The translations under genes were made by a program, and so were the position numbers. From Marinilabiliaceae bacterium (GTDB taxonomy: Bacteria; Bacteroidota; Bacteroidia; Bacteroidales; Marinilabiliaceae), in the NCBI GenBank assembly GCA_021443545.1, contig JABUTU010000063.1, forward strand, positions 1 to 35,777: 35,777 nucleotides of DNA. The letters are read 5' to 3'. The notes under the pieces were generated by a model. It was not told where the DNA came from and searched no databases. It was given only the letters and a program-made list of their open reading frames with translations. The first letter of the stretch is position 1. Each line of letters starts with the position of its first letter. Below are positions 1-8,803 of this stretch, one piece after another.

Positions 1-80
1 TGCTATAAACGCCAAGCACATTATGAGCAGCGCTAAGAATGCTTTTATAGAAAAAACTTAATTATATTACTATAGCTTTT
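1..80. other. Left edge, downstream of prmA, unassigned
   Basis: Eighty bases with no complete gene. On the minus strand one frame reads as a short hydrophobic stretch (K-A-F-L-A-L-L-I-M-C-L-A-F-I-A) running off the left edge, which would suit the signal peptide of a next gene downstream of prmA. The only ATG in that frame is at 21..19, in the middle of the hydrophobic run, and a stop lies shortly upstream. I therefore do not call a gene. No convincing terminator hairpin follows prmA here. Confidence 0.2.
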
Positions 81-929
81 CTACCCTTGCAGGCCTTTTT
101 GCAATTTCAAAGCGAACCATTCGCCATCGTTGGTTTTGTCCAAAAGTGTCATTTCAAGAGATTCCGCCCTCTCAATAAGTATACTCACATCGGCCTCTAA
201 AAAACCACTCAGCAGAAGTATGCCACCTTGAATCAAGACATCTATATAGGCAGGCATATCACGCATCAGGATATTTCTATTGATATTAGCAAGGACTATA
301 TCATACTGATGTTTTGCTTCAAGGCTTGAAGCATCCCCCGTCACAGCCGAGAAATTGTCCACACCATTGAGTTGACAATTCTCTTGAGTGTTGAGAGAAC
401 ACCACTCATCGATATCTATACCATGTACACTCTCTGCTCCCTCCTTGCAAGCCAATAGTCCAAGAATACCTGTTCCGCAACCCATGTCAAGGACTCTCTT
501 TCCCTTAACATCCATTGCTAAAATATAGCGCATCATGAGTCCAGTTGTCTCATGATGCCCTGAACCAAAAGACATTCGTGGATTAATCACAATCTCATTT
601 GGTATTTCAGGGCGACTCTCATGAGCAGGACCTCTGACAAGATAGCGGTCATCAATTACTATTGGTGTGAAGGAATTCTCCTCCCACTCTTTGTTCCAAT
701 CCTTATCCTCAACAGGCGAGTCATTCATGCCGAAAAAGACACCCTCGACATATGGATTCAGATAGTTAAGCATTGAGGCATCAAACAAGTGTTCCTGGAT
801 GTACGCCTCAAAACCCTCTTCAGTCTCAAGAAAACTCTCATATCCCAGTTCGCCCAACTGTGCCATGAGAATATCGCAGGCATCTTCATTGCGTGGACTA
901 AGAGTAAATATGACCTTATGGTACAACAT
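81..929 (-). CDS. prmA: Ribosomal protein L11 methyltransferase
   Basis: A 282-residue cytoplasmic SAM-dependent methyltransferase, expected to methylate ribosomal protein L11. The family signature preceding the Rossmann core, N-P-R-M-S-F-G-S-G-H-H-E-T-T, is intact. The SAM-binding motif I follows as V-L-D-M-G-C-G-T-G, then an acidic strand end (G-I-D-I-D) and the catalytic-loop motif L-A-N-I-N. The N-terminal third matches the substrate-recognition domain of PrmA, and the length is normal for Bacteroidetes members. The ATG lies 2 bp after the stop of the flavodiiron gene, so the two are almost certainly co-transcribed. The functional link between them is not obvious. Recognition is by motif, and the call is secure. 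Confidence 0.95.
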   Translation of the reverse strand: MLYHKVIFTLSPRNEDACDILMAQLGELGYESFLETEEGFEAYIQEHLFDASMLNYLNPYVEGVFFGMNDSPVEDKDWNKEWEENSFTPIVIDDRYLVRGPAHESRPEIPNEIVINPRMSFGSGHHETTGLMMRYILAMDVKGKRVLDMGCGTGILGLLACKEGAESVHGIDIDEWCSLNTQENCQLNGVDNFSAVTGDASSLEAKHQYDIVLANINRNILMRDMPAYIDVLIQGGILLLSGFLEADVSILIERAESLEMTLLDKTNDGEWFALKLQKGLQG

Positions 930-931
930 AT

Positions 932-2089
932 TTATTTAAGGAGGTTCTTCGCAAGTTCATCGAGTTGAGCACGAGACTGAGCTGTAAGAGCCGATTTGAT
1001 GCTGACTACAGGTTCAACGAACGATATATTCTTGAGAGTCTCCATGAAACTCCTCATCAACTTAGCTGCGGCTGGAGCCCATGAGCCGTTCTCTATGATA
1101 GCAACCTTTCGGTTCTGATAACCCTTTGCCTTGAGGTGCGAAAGAAAATCATCCATTGGCGAGAATATTCCAGCGTCGTATGTAGGAGAAGCAAGCACGA
1201 TACGGTCGTAACGGAAGGCATCCTCTACACATTCAGCTATATCATCACGCGAAAGATCAGATATGGCTACCTTAACTCCCGAAGCCTTAAGTTTCTCAGC
1301 CAATTCATTTGCTGCAACAGCCGTATTACCATGTATTGATGCATAAGCAATAAAGACGCCTTCAGTCTCAGGGCGATAGCTGCTCCATGTGTCATATTGC
1401 TTAATATAGTGACTCAGATCCCCTGTAAGAACAGGTCCGTGAAGTGGAGCAATCTTTGCTATATCAAGAGCCAAAGCTTTCTTCAGAAGAGACTGAACCT
1501 GCACACCATACTTACCACATATATTAAAATAATAACGACGAGCCTCGCAATCCCACTCCCCATCATCTGGCACTCCGAATTTACCGAAGCCATCAGCACT
1601 GAAGAGCACCTTCTCCGACAATTCATACGACACCATCACCTCAGGCCAATGCACCATAGGTGCAAGAATAAAGGAAAGAGTATGAGCTCCTAACTCAAGC
1701 TTATCCCCTTCTGTCTTGATGATACGTTGCGACTCTGGCAGATTGAGAGCAAAGAACTGCTCAATGAACTGAAACGTCTTGACATTACCAACCAGTTTTA
1801 TTGTTGGGAAAGCCTTCAAGGCAACAGCTATCGAACCTGCATGGTCAGGCTCAACGTGCGATACGACAAGATACTCGGGAGTGCGTCCTGCAAGTTCTCT
1901 CTTCACATTTTCCAACCATTCATCTGCGAATCTGGCATCAACTGTATCCATAAGTGCTACACGCTCATCGAGTATAACAAACGAGTTGTAACTAATACCT
2001 TCTGGTATGATATACTGACTTTCAAAAAGATCTGTTGTTGAATCGTTGACACCCACATATCGGATGTCTTTTGAGATATTCATTTCCAT
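932..2089 (-). CDS. Flavodiiron protein (FprA-type A flavoprotein)
   Basis: A 385-residue cytoplasmic flavodiiron protein. The family reduces O2 and/or NO to harmless products and is common in anaerobes. The metallo-beta-lactamase-like domain (about 1-240) has the complete diiron ligand set: H78-x-E80-x-D82-H83, H147, D166 and H217. The flavodoxin domain (about 245-385) begins with an FMN-phosphate loop of the form A-S-x-H-G-N-T-A. No rubredoxin or flavin reductase domain is fused, so electrons must come from separate partners. Two start codons are possible (ATG at 2089 or 2083); both give the full domain. The gene starts 25 bp after the upstream DUF493 gene and abuts prmA. Whether it prefers O2 or NO cannot be read from the sequence. 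Confidence 0.93.
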   Translation of the reverse strand: MEMNISKDIRYVGVNDSTTDLFESQYIIPEGISYNSFVILDERVALMDTVDARFADEWLENVKRELAGRTPEYLVVSHVEPDHAGSIAVALKAFPTIKLVGNVKTFQFIEQFFALNLPESQRIIKTEGDKLELGAHTLSFILAPMVHWPEVMVSYELSEKVLFSADGFGKFGVPDDGEWDCEARRYYFNICGKYGVQVQSLLKKALALDIAKIAPLHGPVLTGDLSHYIKQYDTWSSYRPETEGVFIAYASIHGNTAVAANELAEKLKASGVKVAISDLSRDDIAECVEDAFRYDRIVLASPTYDAGIFSPMDDFLSHLKAKGYQNRKVAIIENGSWAPAAAKLMRSFMETLKNISFVEPVVSIKSALTAQSRAQLDELAKNLLK

Positions 2090-2114
2090 ATATTTAATTT
2101 TAATTATTTCACCA

Positions 2115-2390
2115 CTATAGTATCATGACATTTGGAACCTTCGCCACATTTGATGTGACATCGACAACACTTTTAGCACTTGGCATACGTGCCACATTCG
2201 TAACGGCGATGTAACGACCATCCTTGCTCGTCTTATATGATGTTTTTCCTGTAGAAGGAAGCAACGAGTTCACCTGTTGTACCGTCGATTCATCATTCGG
2301 CATGACAAATTTAAACATATATAATGAAGGCCACTTCGATGTCTTCTTCAATTGTACATGAAGGCTCTTAAGCTGTTCTTCCAATGTCAT
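2115..2390 (-). CDS. DUF493 (YbeD-like) family small protein
   Basis: A 91-residue cytoplasmic protein resembling the DUF493/YbeD family (small ferredoxin-like alpha/beta fold, about 90 residues, proposed to be regulatory). The match is in overall layout: a short N-terminal helix, a strand F-K-F-V-M-P, a strand G-R-Y-I-A-V-T-N-V, then a helix and a final strand ending V-P-N-V-M-I-L. Its ATG overlaps the stop of the upstream PEP/pyruvate-binding gene by 4 bp (ATGA), so translation is probably coupled. The biochemical role of the family is poorly known, and the context gives only a possible link to the neighbouring PEP/pyruvate-binding protein. Confidence 0.8.
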   Translation of the reverse strand: MTLEEQLKSLHVQLKKTSKWPSLYMFKFVMPNDESTVQQVNSLLPSTGKTSYKTSKDGRYIAVTNVARMPSAKSVVDVTSNVAKVPNVMIL

Positions 2391-5300
2391 TCTTCTGTTG
2401 TATTATTGTTTATTGATAACGATATTGCTGACTTTCGTTCCTTACCATTCATCTTAACACTCAAAGGCTTATCTGCCCTTACATGTCTAAAGAACGTAGT
2501 ATGTTGCACCTCTTTCAGTCCCTTAATATTTTCCCATGCGATATAATCAACCGAAGATCCATCCTGGACACTTAGATAGCCGATGTTCATAGATGTCACA
2601 TTATGGAAGAAATGGGAACCCAATGATGAGTCAAGAGGAAAATTTGGAAGTGACATCTCGACAATCACCTTAGCCATTGATATCTGCGACCATTGCACAG
2701 GTATACCTATAAACTTATCGCGCGTTCCCCAACGACCTGGTCCTATCAGGATATAATGACGGTCTTCTTTGATCATCTGACTGTTCATGAACTCTATCTC
2801 ACGAGCCATCTCCTCAGTTCTCAAATGGTCAAAGGTATCGGGATCAACATATATTATATCAGTTATATCCTTCACGTCTCCGTTACCAAGGCTCTGAGTC
2901 GTGTATAGTATCGCACTCTCTTTTTCTGGTTCATCGATCACCACTGCTGAGCCTTGCAACTCACTGACAATCGGTTTCATTTGAAGCAGGTAGAATGATG
3001 GCAATTCGTTAGGCCCATCCTCTAAGTCGAGAGCCCACTCTATCTCGACAGGCGAGCCCATTGCATCCTTAGCTGTATTGAGAAGAAGCGACAGGAGTTT
3101 CGCCAATGGAACGTAGTCGTACTTCAGAATATCGGCAAAGTTGACAACCCTCGGACCATAACTATTCAGTCCTGCCTCAATAGTATCATTCTCTGGATTA
3201 TAGACAGAGGCGCAATGTTTGAGAGTTCCATGCCGCTCTGCATCTCTCATCTCAAGCGTAGCCAGTGGCGCATGCTCACCATCACCGACATAATCCAGGT
3301 TATGCTTGTCAAGGTCCACAGCGAGGAAATCAACCTGCGTAGTCTTAACCATATCGGCAGTTGAGACAATGGCTATATTAGGCCAAGCTGGCGAGAAACG
3401 ATAGGCCTTAGACCCGCCTACCACATAATAGCCCAAACCGAATCCTGCGACAGCAAATCCCTCATCAGGTTTCATGTGAGCAACAGGGTAATAGTTGTAC
3501 GACTGCGCTGTACCTGCTACATGCGGATAGAAATAATGTTCATACCTATTTCCGACAAGGACTTGAAGGACAACAGCCATCTTCTCCTCCTCTATATTGT
3601 GGTGAAGCGTCTGGAAATAAGCTCTCGACGTATCTGAATATATTGAGGCATAGACCATCTTGATTGCCGTTGATATCATCTCAACATTTTCCTCGATTGT
3701 CGGTTCATTATTTGGCACAAGGTAGGTATCAAAGACACCCGCGAAGGGTTGGTTCATTGAATCCTCCGAGAGACTTGATGACCGAACAGCTATCGGGCTC
3801 TTCACCTGCGACACGAAGCGCCGCAACCTATCCATGACACTGTCTGATAGTGGAACTTTCGCAAAGGTCTGTCGAAGCTTTTGGTAATCTGTCTCCTCAT
3901 TTATATATGGATACAAAGAGCCCCGCTGCATGAAGCGTGTGAACTCATCAGTTCCCACAATCGCTGTCAATGGCATTCGTATATTGATACGGTCAGAGAA
4001 CATCGACGTATCAATATTCTGAATGAGGGTATTGATAAATGCCAAACCACGACCTTTGCCTCCTAATGAACCCGAAGCAATCGACACTACATTTCGTTCG
4101 TCCAAAGCCTCAACCTCGTCGAAGTCAAGGCGCTTTCCACGCCGTCTGTTCTCGCGATAGTCCCGCATAATGCTAAGCACATCTGAGCGAAACTTCTCAA
4201 GGTCGGTATACTCCTCGAAGTGAATATTATTAACCAATCGGGCCAATGGAATCTCACCTCTCGACATCAACCATGATGACAAACGATTATCCATGAAATA
4301 ACGAGAGAGAAGGTGGTCTGGAATATTCCTAAATATTATCTCAAACTCCTTCAGTCCTTTTGCCTGTGCAATCGCTTTACCACTTGGCGAGCGGAAAATA
4401 AAGTCTCCAAATCCCAGTCGCTGCGTGACAAAGTCCATGATGTCAGCCTGAATAGCATCTGAATTCTTATCAAGATATTCGACACCCAGTTCGTCAGCTA
4501 TAGTTCTCCCTTCAGGGTCGGCCGTCTGCAATATAGATGGAAGGTCTGGACGGTCCGCCATGATATAGCGAAGAAGGGTCTCGCCTGCTCTATTGTCAAT
4601 CTTACCATTGTGTTCAAATTCAAGGTCTGATATGACACACATCAAGAAATCCTTATACTTCTCGTATATGTACATCGCATCTTCATAATTGCGTGCATGC
4701 AATATCTTCGGACGCTGTCGCATCTTAGAAATCTTATTTATCTCGTTGCGCTCCTCCTCTACCAGTAACTTCTGGACCTGACCGAAGACGATTGAGAAGA
4801 GAAGTTGCAGATATTTAGAGTAGTATACAGGTGAGTCTTCAACAAGAAGTATGACCCTGACCAAACCGATTTTTGTATCGTTCTCTACATTAGCCTTATC
4901 CTCGATTGATTTAACTATAGAGAATAGTATCTGGGAATTTCCACTCCATACGAACAACTTGTCGATGCTGGGAACAGTAGATGCTAACTGCTCGAAATAC
5001 TTGACGTTATTTGTTTTGTTCAGCAAGAGGAAAACGGGCAAGTCACTCTGACGTTCCTTTATATCGCGTGACAGGTCAATCACAGTATTTTGGTCAAGAC
5101 CAACCATAAGGATTGCCAGATCAAAATGCGTCGACTCCATAAGTTCAAGAGCCTCCTGCGACGATGTCACACCCGTAATACGAGGCAAAGAGAAGAGACT
5201 ATACTGATATATCTCTCCCATAAACTGCTCGAAGAATGAGTCGTCATTCTCAAGAATGAAGGCATCGTATAGTGTTGCAACAAAGAGTATATTCTTGACC

Positions 5301-6187
5301 TTGTACTTCATCATATCGAGATACACATACTTCTCGATAATCTGCTTATTGAAGAAAAGCTGAAGTGGTTGTTTGTCGCGTGTCAGCGTCTTGCGGAAAT
5401 CCTCGCTCACCTCGGTAGAGGCTTTGTGAGGCATATTGTTATATAGTTCGCGACCCTTATGATTATTGATATATCCGCAAATCAGTTTTGCCAGATTGGT
5501 CATCAACTGACACTCCTCCTTCAGAAATGGACCTTCGTAGGCATTAGGACGTGACTCCTTATAAAAGACCTGTACTACCCCCTTCTTATCGTCGAGTGTC
5601 ACAAAATTCTCGTTCTGCATCCATTGTGTCGCAACGAATCCCTCACTTTGAGCCTTATGTCCCTCATACTCAATGCGTGCACATGCTATATCTGGATATT
5701 GCCACGACTGAGGTATGGCCTGCACGATCTGCTGCAACGTCTCATCTATAGGAAGGTCTTGCGATATAATTTGTGTGACAACATTGATTGCAGCCAACTC
5801 TTTCAGACGTTCTCTATGCTCGAATGCCAAACGCCCTAACACCCTTCCTGCTACAAAACTCTTCACTAAGGACAAGGCCATATCTAACGACCCATTGGCA
5901 TGCGCCTCGTCATAACCTGGGACTAACTCCTGCTCAAAATAAACCTCAAAAATAATCTGCGACAAACCATCAACAATGATATTCTGCTTTCGGATGAAAC
6001 TGGTTTTCTTGAAACCATCCGACTCATACCATTCGTCTCTAAAGCCTAAATGCAGACTTACAGCACCAAGATAGTCCCTAAGCAGATTACATATCTGTCG
6101 AAGGGACATCTGCGGCTCATTGACACCTATGGTATCTCCAATATTGACTATCTGGTCGTAGAGTTCTTTGGGGGTCATCTGTAGCAT
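2387..6187 (-). CDS. GAF / receiver / PEP-pyruvate-binding (PPDK N-domain) protein
   Basis: A 1,266-residue soluble protein. Domains in order: a helical start; a GAF-like segment (about 130-245); a first receiver-like domain (about 297-435) that has lost the phospho-acceptor (M361 sits where the Asp should be); a second receiver-like domain (about 443-592) that keeps the acidic pair E450/D451, phospho-acceptor D521, T555 and K574; and a PPDK/PEP-synthase-type ATP-grasp domain (about 700-1090). The ATP-grasp domain has G-G-K-G around K711 and V-R-S-S around R802. A conserved C-terminal motif I-G-P-G-R-W-G follows. I see neither the swivelling phosphohistidine domain nor the PEP-binding TIM barrel of true PEP synthases. 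It is therefore probably not a classical PEP synthase but a nucleotide-binding phosphotransfer or regulatory protein. The gene starts 1 bp after the upstream stop and overlaps the DUF493 gene by 4 bp. Confidence 0.8.
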   Translation of the reverse strand: MLQMTPKELYDQIVNIGDTIGVNEPQMSLRQICNLLRDYLGAVSLHLGFRDEWYESDGFKKTSFIRKQNIIVDGLSQIIFEVYFEQELVPGYDEAHANGSLDMALSLVKSFVAGRVLGRLAFEHRERLKELAAINVVTQIISQDLPIDETLQQIVQAIPQSWQYPDIACARIEYEGHKAQSEGFVATQWMQNENFVTLDDKKGVVQVFYKESRPNAYEGPFLKEECQLMTNLAKLICGYINNHKGRELYNNMPHKASTEVSEDFRKTLTRDKQPLQLFFNKQIIEKYVYLDMMKYKVKNILFVATLYDAFILENDDSFFEQFMGEIYQYSLFSLPRITGVTSSQEALELMESTHFDLAILMVGLDQNTVIDLSRDIKERQSDLPVFLLLNKTNNVKYFEQLASTVPSIDKLFVWSGNSQILFSIVKSIEDKANVENDTKIGLVRVILLVEDSPVYYSKYLQLLFSIVFGQVQKLLVEEERNEINKISKMRQRPKILHARNYEDAMYIYEKYKDFLMCVISDLEFEHNGKIDNRAGETLLRYIMADRPDLPSILQTADPEGRTIADELGVEYLDKNSDAIQADIMDFVTQRLGFGDFIFRSPSGKAIAQAKGLKEFEIIFRNIPDHLLSRYFMDNRLSSWLMSRGEIPLARLVNNIHFEEYTDLEKFRSDVLSIMRDYRENRRRGKRLDFDEVEALDERNVVSIASGSLGGKGRGLAFINTLIQNIDTSMFSDRINIRMPLTAIVGTDEFTRFMQRGSLYPYINEETDYQKLRQTFAKVPLSDSVMDRLRRFVSQVKSPIAVRSSSLSEDSMNQPFAGVFDTYLVPNNEPTIEENVEMISTAIKMVYASIYSDTSRAYFQTLHHNIEEEKMAVVLQVLVGNRYEHYFYPHVAGTAQSYNYYPVAHMKPDEGFAVAGFGLGYYVVGGSKAYRFSPAWPNIAIVSTADMVKTTQVDFLAVDLDKHNLDYVGDGEHAPLATLEMRDAERHGTLKHCASVYNPENDTIEAGLNSYGPRVVNFADILKYDYVPLAKLLSLLLNTAKDAMGSPVEIEWALDLEDGPNELPSFYLLQMKPIVSELQGSAVVIDEPEKESAILYTTQSLGNGDVKDITDIIYVDPDTFDHLRTEEMAREIEFMNSQMIKEDRHYILIGPGRWGTRDKFIGIPVQWSQISMAKVIVEMSLPNFPLDSSLGSHFFHNVTSMNIGYLSVQDGSSVDYIAWENIKGLKEVQHTTFFRHVRADKPLSVKMNGKERKSAISLSINNNTTEE

Positions 6188-6188
6188 C

Positions 6189-7046
6189 TTACTGTTTACT
6201 CATCTTCTTAAGATCTTTTGATGTCAATGCATCTGGCTCCTTCTTGTTCACCTTATGCCAATCAAAATAATAAACCTCATCATCGTCTGCACCTATAATC
6301 ATATTATAGCAACGTGTCTCCAACTTGTTATTGCCTGGTCCGACCTTATGAAGGAAAACCACATCCTTGGCTTTATTTTCAATTGCCTCCATAACCTCCT
6401 TCTCCGTCACAAACTTAAACTTGTTCTTATAAACAGCTCCAAATGCCTTCTCATTTCTCAAATCCTTCTGCACCTCGCTCTCAACAACATACAAAGTCTT
6501 ATTCTTCAACGATTTGATATTCTTATTATAGTAAAGCAACGGAGTCTTTGATATCAGCTTTGGGTTTGACTTCATCAACTCCACATGTTTCAGTATGAAA
6601 CGCACAAACGATGCGAGTTTATATGTATAGTTTTGGTCCTGCAGATTAGAATATGCCAAAGGAATCGACAGAAGGTCCGGGAGAGTATTTACCTTACGAG
6701 CCTTCTCCTTTCCCATAAGCAATGACAGATATATGTACTTCGCCTTTGTCTTATCTTCTGGGTAAGTCACCGTCGTTGTTGTCAGGAACGAATATGACGG
6801 ATCGCTTATCATACTATTGAAATGCTTGTTTGTGGTGAAGTCGTACGACGTCACTTTCCATTCGTTCGACATGACATCCTTAATCTTGACATTAAAATCG
6901 CTCATCACATTATCGTCAAGAATTACCATTGTCTTGGTATCGCCAAAATCTGCATAATTCTGCTCCGTAGGAACACTGTCTTGTGCATTAATACTTGTTA
7001 CCACTGCAGCGAACAGAGCCGCTGATACCATCTTGAATATCTTCAT
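6189..7046 (-). CDS. Exported protein of unknown function
   Basis: A 285-residue protein I do not recognise. It begins with a clear Sec signal peptide (M-K-I-F-K-M then a hydrophobic core, cleavage probably after S-I-N-A) and has no later membrane span, so it should be periplasmic or outer-membrane-associated. The mature part is lysine-rich with many alternating beta-type segments and a helical middle. Notable stretches are T-M-V-I-L-D-D-N-V near the start and a C-terminal D-D-D-E-V-Y-Y-F-D-W that looks like a strand pair. No catalytic motif is evident. The gene sits 49 bp after the metallophosphatase gene and 1 bp before the PEP/pyruvate-binding gene, so it is probably co-transcribed with the latter. 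No lipobox cysteine was seen. Confidence 0.72.
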   Translation of the reverse strand: MKIFKMVSAALFAAVVTSINAQDSVPTEQNYADFGDTKTMVILDDNVMSDFNVKIKDVMSNEWKVTSYDFTTNKHFNSMISDPSYSFLTTTTVTYPEDKTKAKYIYLSLLMGKEKARKVNTLPDLLSIPLAYSNLQDQNYTYKLASFVRFILKHVELMKSNPKLISKTPLLYYNKNIKSLKNKTLYVVESEVQKDLRNEKAFGAVYKNKFKFVTEKEVMEAIENKAKDVVFLHKVGPGNNKLETRCYNMIIGADDDEVYYFDWHKVNKKEPDALTSKDLKKMSKQ

Positions 7047-7095
7047 AGTCTTGCAATTTTTAAATGGTTAGTCTACGATACTTCTATTTCAAATG

Positions 7096-8025
7096 TTATG
7101 CCATAATAATATTATGCGAATCTCCACCACAAGCCCACGCTCTCTCTCCATCGAAGTTTATATCAATATGTCCTATATACAAACCCGCATATCCTACTTG
7201 ATTGACGAGCACTTTCTTCCCAACGACATTATCAACGAATGTCGGTTCTGGAAGGAATGTATGAGTATGGCCTCCTAATATGATATCGAGGTAACGTGTC
7301 TTAGCTGCCAGCTTGAGGTCGTCGGGCTGACTTCCCATCTCATAACCTATATGAGTTATTGCTATCACCAAATCGCAATGTTCATCTCTCTTGAGTTGAC
7401 GCGCCAACTCGTCGGCTACTGATATGGGGTCTTTATATTTTGTGTCACCAAAATTCACCTTAGATACTAAACCTGACAGCTTTACGCCAAGTCCGAAAAC
7501 ACCTATTCGTCGTCCACAACGCTCAAAAACCTTATATGGACGAATCAGCTTTTGGGCTCTCTGATCCTTGAATTGATAGTTTGCATTGAGAAACGGGAAA
7601 TTTGCCTCTTGCACCCTGTCCAATAATATGTCAAGACCATTATCAAACTCATGGTTTCCAATGGTAACTGCATCAATTCCCATTTTATTCATGAGTGATA
7701 TCTCCAACTTTCCCTTATAGAAGTTGAAATATGGAGTTCCTTGGAACATATCACCACAATCAAAAACAAGCAATTCGCGGTAGGTGTTCTCCCTCACTTG
7801 CTTGATGTAAGCAGCTCTTCTGGCATAACCTCCCATACCCGGATACTTCTCATCATTAGCAGGGAAGGCATCTATATGGCTATGTACATCATTAGTATGC
7901 AAAATAGTTAGTCTCTTTGCTACTGGACCGACAACACGAGTATTTGTTGCAAACGACTCAATAGGGCGAGTCATCATTGCAACACCGCCCATAAGCATAT
8001 ACTTCAGAAAATCACGCCTCTCCAT
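7096..8025 (-). CDS. 5'-nucleotidase N-domain metallophosphatase, Tat-type signal
   Basis: A calcineurin-like metallophosphoesterase equivalent to the catalytic N-domain of 5'-nucleotidase/UDP-sugar hydrolase. All metal-site motifs are present in order: N-D-V-H-S-H, C-G-D-M-F-Q-G, G-N-H-E-F-D, T-H-I-G-Y and G-G-H-T-H-T. The N-terminus carries an E-R-R-D-F-L-K motif followed by a hydrophobic stretch, matching a Tat signal, so export as a folded metalloprotein is likely. I chose the ATG at 8025 (309 residues), which overlaps the upstream stop as TGATG; a GTG one codon earlier is possible. The substrate-specificity C-domain is absent here and is encoded by the gene just upstream. The two products probably act together in periplasmic nucleotide salvage. 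Confidence 0.9.
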   Translation of the reverse strand: MERRDFLKYMLMGGVAMMTRPIESFATNTRVVGPVAKRLTILHTNDVHSHIDAFPANDEKYPGMGGYARRAAYIKQVRENTYRELLVFDCGDMFQGTPYFNFYKGKLEISLMNKMGIDAVTIGNHEFDNGLDILLDRVQEANFPFLNANYQFKDQRAQKLIRPYKVFERCGRRIGVFGLGVKLSGLVSKVNFGDTKYKDPISVADELARQLKRDEHCDLVIAITHIGYEMGSQPDDLKLAAKTRYLDIILGGHTHTFLPEPTFVDNVVGKKVLVNQVGYAGLYIGHIDINFDGERAWACGGDSHNIIMA

Positions 8026-8780
8026 CACTCACATTTAATTATTCTTGGTTCTACAGGAGCAACAAGAGCCTCGCCTCGCGCCGTTCGTCTCTCAATATAT
8101 TCCCATATAGCTGTTCGGAACAGCTTGCCTACCGAACTTCTTTTCTGGTTATCAAGCATACCAAAGTCATCACCACCCGTTGCTATATAGTCGAGCGTAA
8201 CCAAAGCATACATCGACCTTCTCGATATCTCCTTGCCATTGACCGTTGCTTCAATAAGATGTCCATCTTTCATCGTCATCTTTATTGCACCTAAGCCTTC
8301 GCCTCCTCGCGCTGCAACATGCTCAAGCATCTTCGTCAGGACCTTTCCCCTCAGAAAGACTATGACCACCTCATTCTCAAAGGGTGATACTTCAAATACA
8401 TCCGACACTCTTATATCTCCCTCATTAATTATTGAGCGTATCCCCCCAATATTCGCGAGAGATACAACAGGATAGGAAACTCCCATCTGTTCAATTAATG
8501 GCTGCGCCGTCTCTATCAGGATATCTGCCCACAAGGATGCCATAGGAGAATCAGGACGTACAGCTTCCAACGTAGCACTGCTTCGACCAACCACCCTATT
8601 CAGTTCACTCTTTATGCTATCTTCATAGAGGTGAACAAGACTATCAACCTCCACATCTTTTGCAAGCCCACCATCAACGCAGATGCGCTTTACACCATCC
8701 ACTCTGTAGGATTGTGCTGGCACATTCAGCGACAACAAAAACAGAGCAATGGGGAATAATATGTGACTTAGAGTTTTCAA
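8025..8780 (-). CDS. 5'-nucleotidase C-terminal domain protein
   Basis: A 251-residue exported protein made essentially of the 5'-nucleotidase C-terminal (substrate-binding) domain. Signal peptide: M-K-T-L then a long hydrophobic run with probable cleavage after V-P-A. Family motifs include A-N-I-G-G-I-R-S, S-P-F-E-N-E and, near the end, Y-I-A-T-G-G-D-D-F, which carries the aromatic/acidic nucleoside-binding region. There is no metallophosphatase domain, so it is not catalytic alone. Its stop overlaps the start of the metallophosphatase gene, so production of the two halves is likely coupled. Order is reversed relative to the usual fused enzyme (C-domain gene first). The signal here is Sec-like, whereas the partner's is Tat-like. 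Confidence 0.88.
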   Translation of the reverse strand: MKTLSHILFPIALFLLSLNVPAQSYRVDGVKRICVDGGLAKDVEVDSLVHLYEDSIKSELNRVVGRSSATLEAVRPDSPMASLWADILIETAQPLIEQMGVSYPVVSLANIGGIRSIINEGDIRVSDVFEVSPFENEVVIVFLRGKVLTKMLEHVAARGGEGLGAIKMTMKDGHLIEATVNGKEISRRSMYALVTLDYIATGGDDFGMLDNQKRSSVGKLFRTAIWEYIERRTARGEALVAPVEPRIIKCE

Positions 8781-8803
8781 GATGATATGATTATTGGTTT
8801 TGA

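Noticed and set aside
7090-7098. Minus-strand TAACATTTG as a promoter for the exported unknown gene
   Set aside because: It has one base too many between TA and TTTG, lacks a -33 element at 19-21 bp, and overlaps the stop of the upstream gene.
8026-8028. GTG start for the metallophosphatase gene
   Set aside because: The ATG one codon later overlaps the upstream stop as TGATG and gives the same Tat motif; GTG adds only one residue and cannot be excluded.
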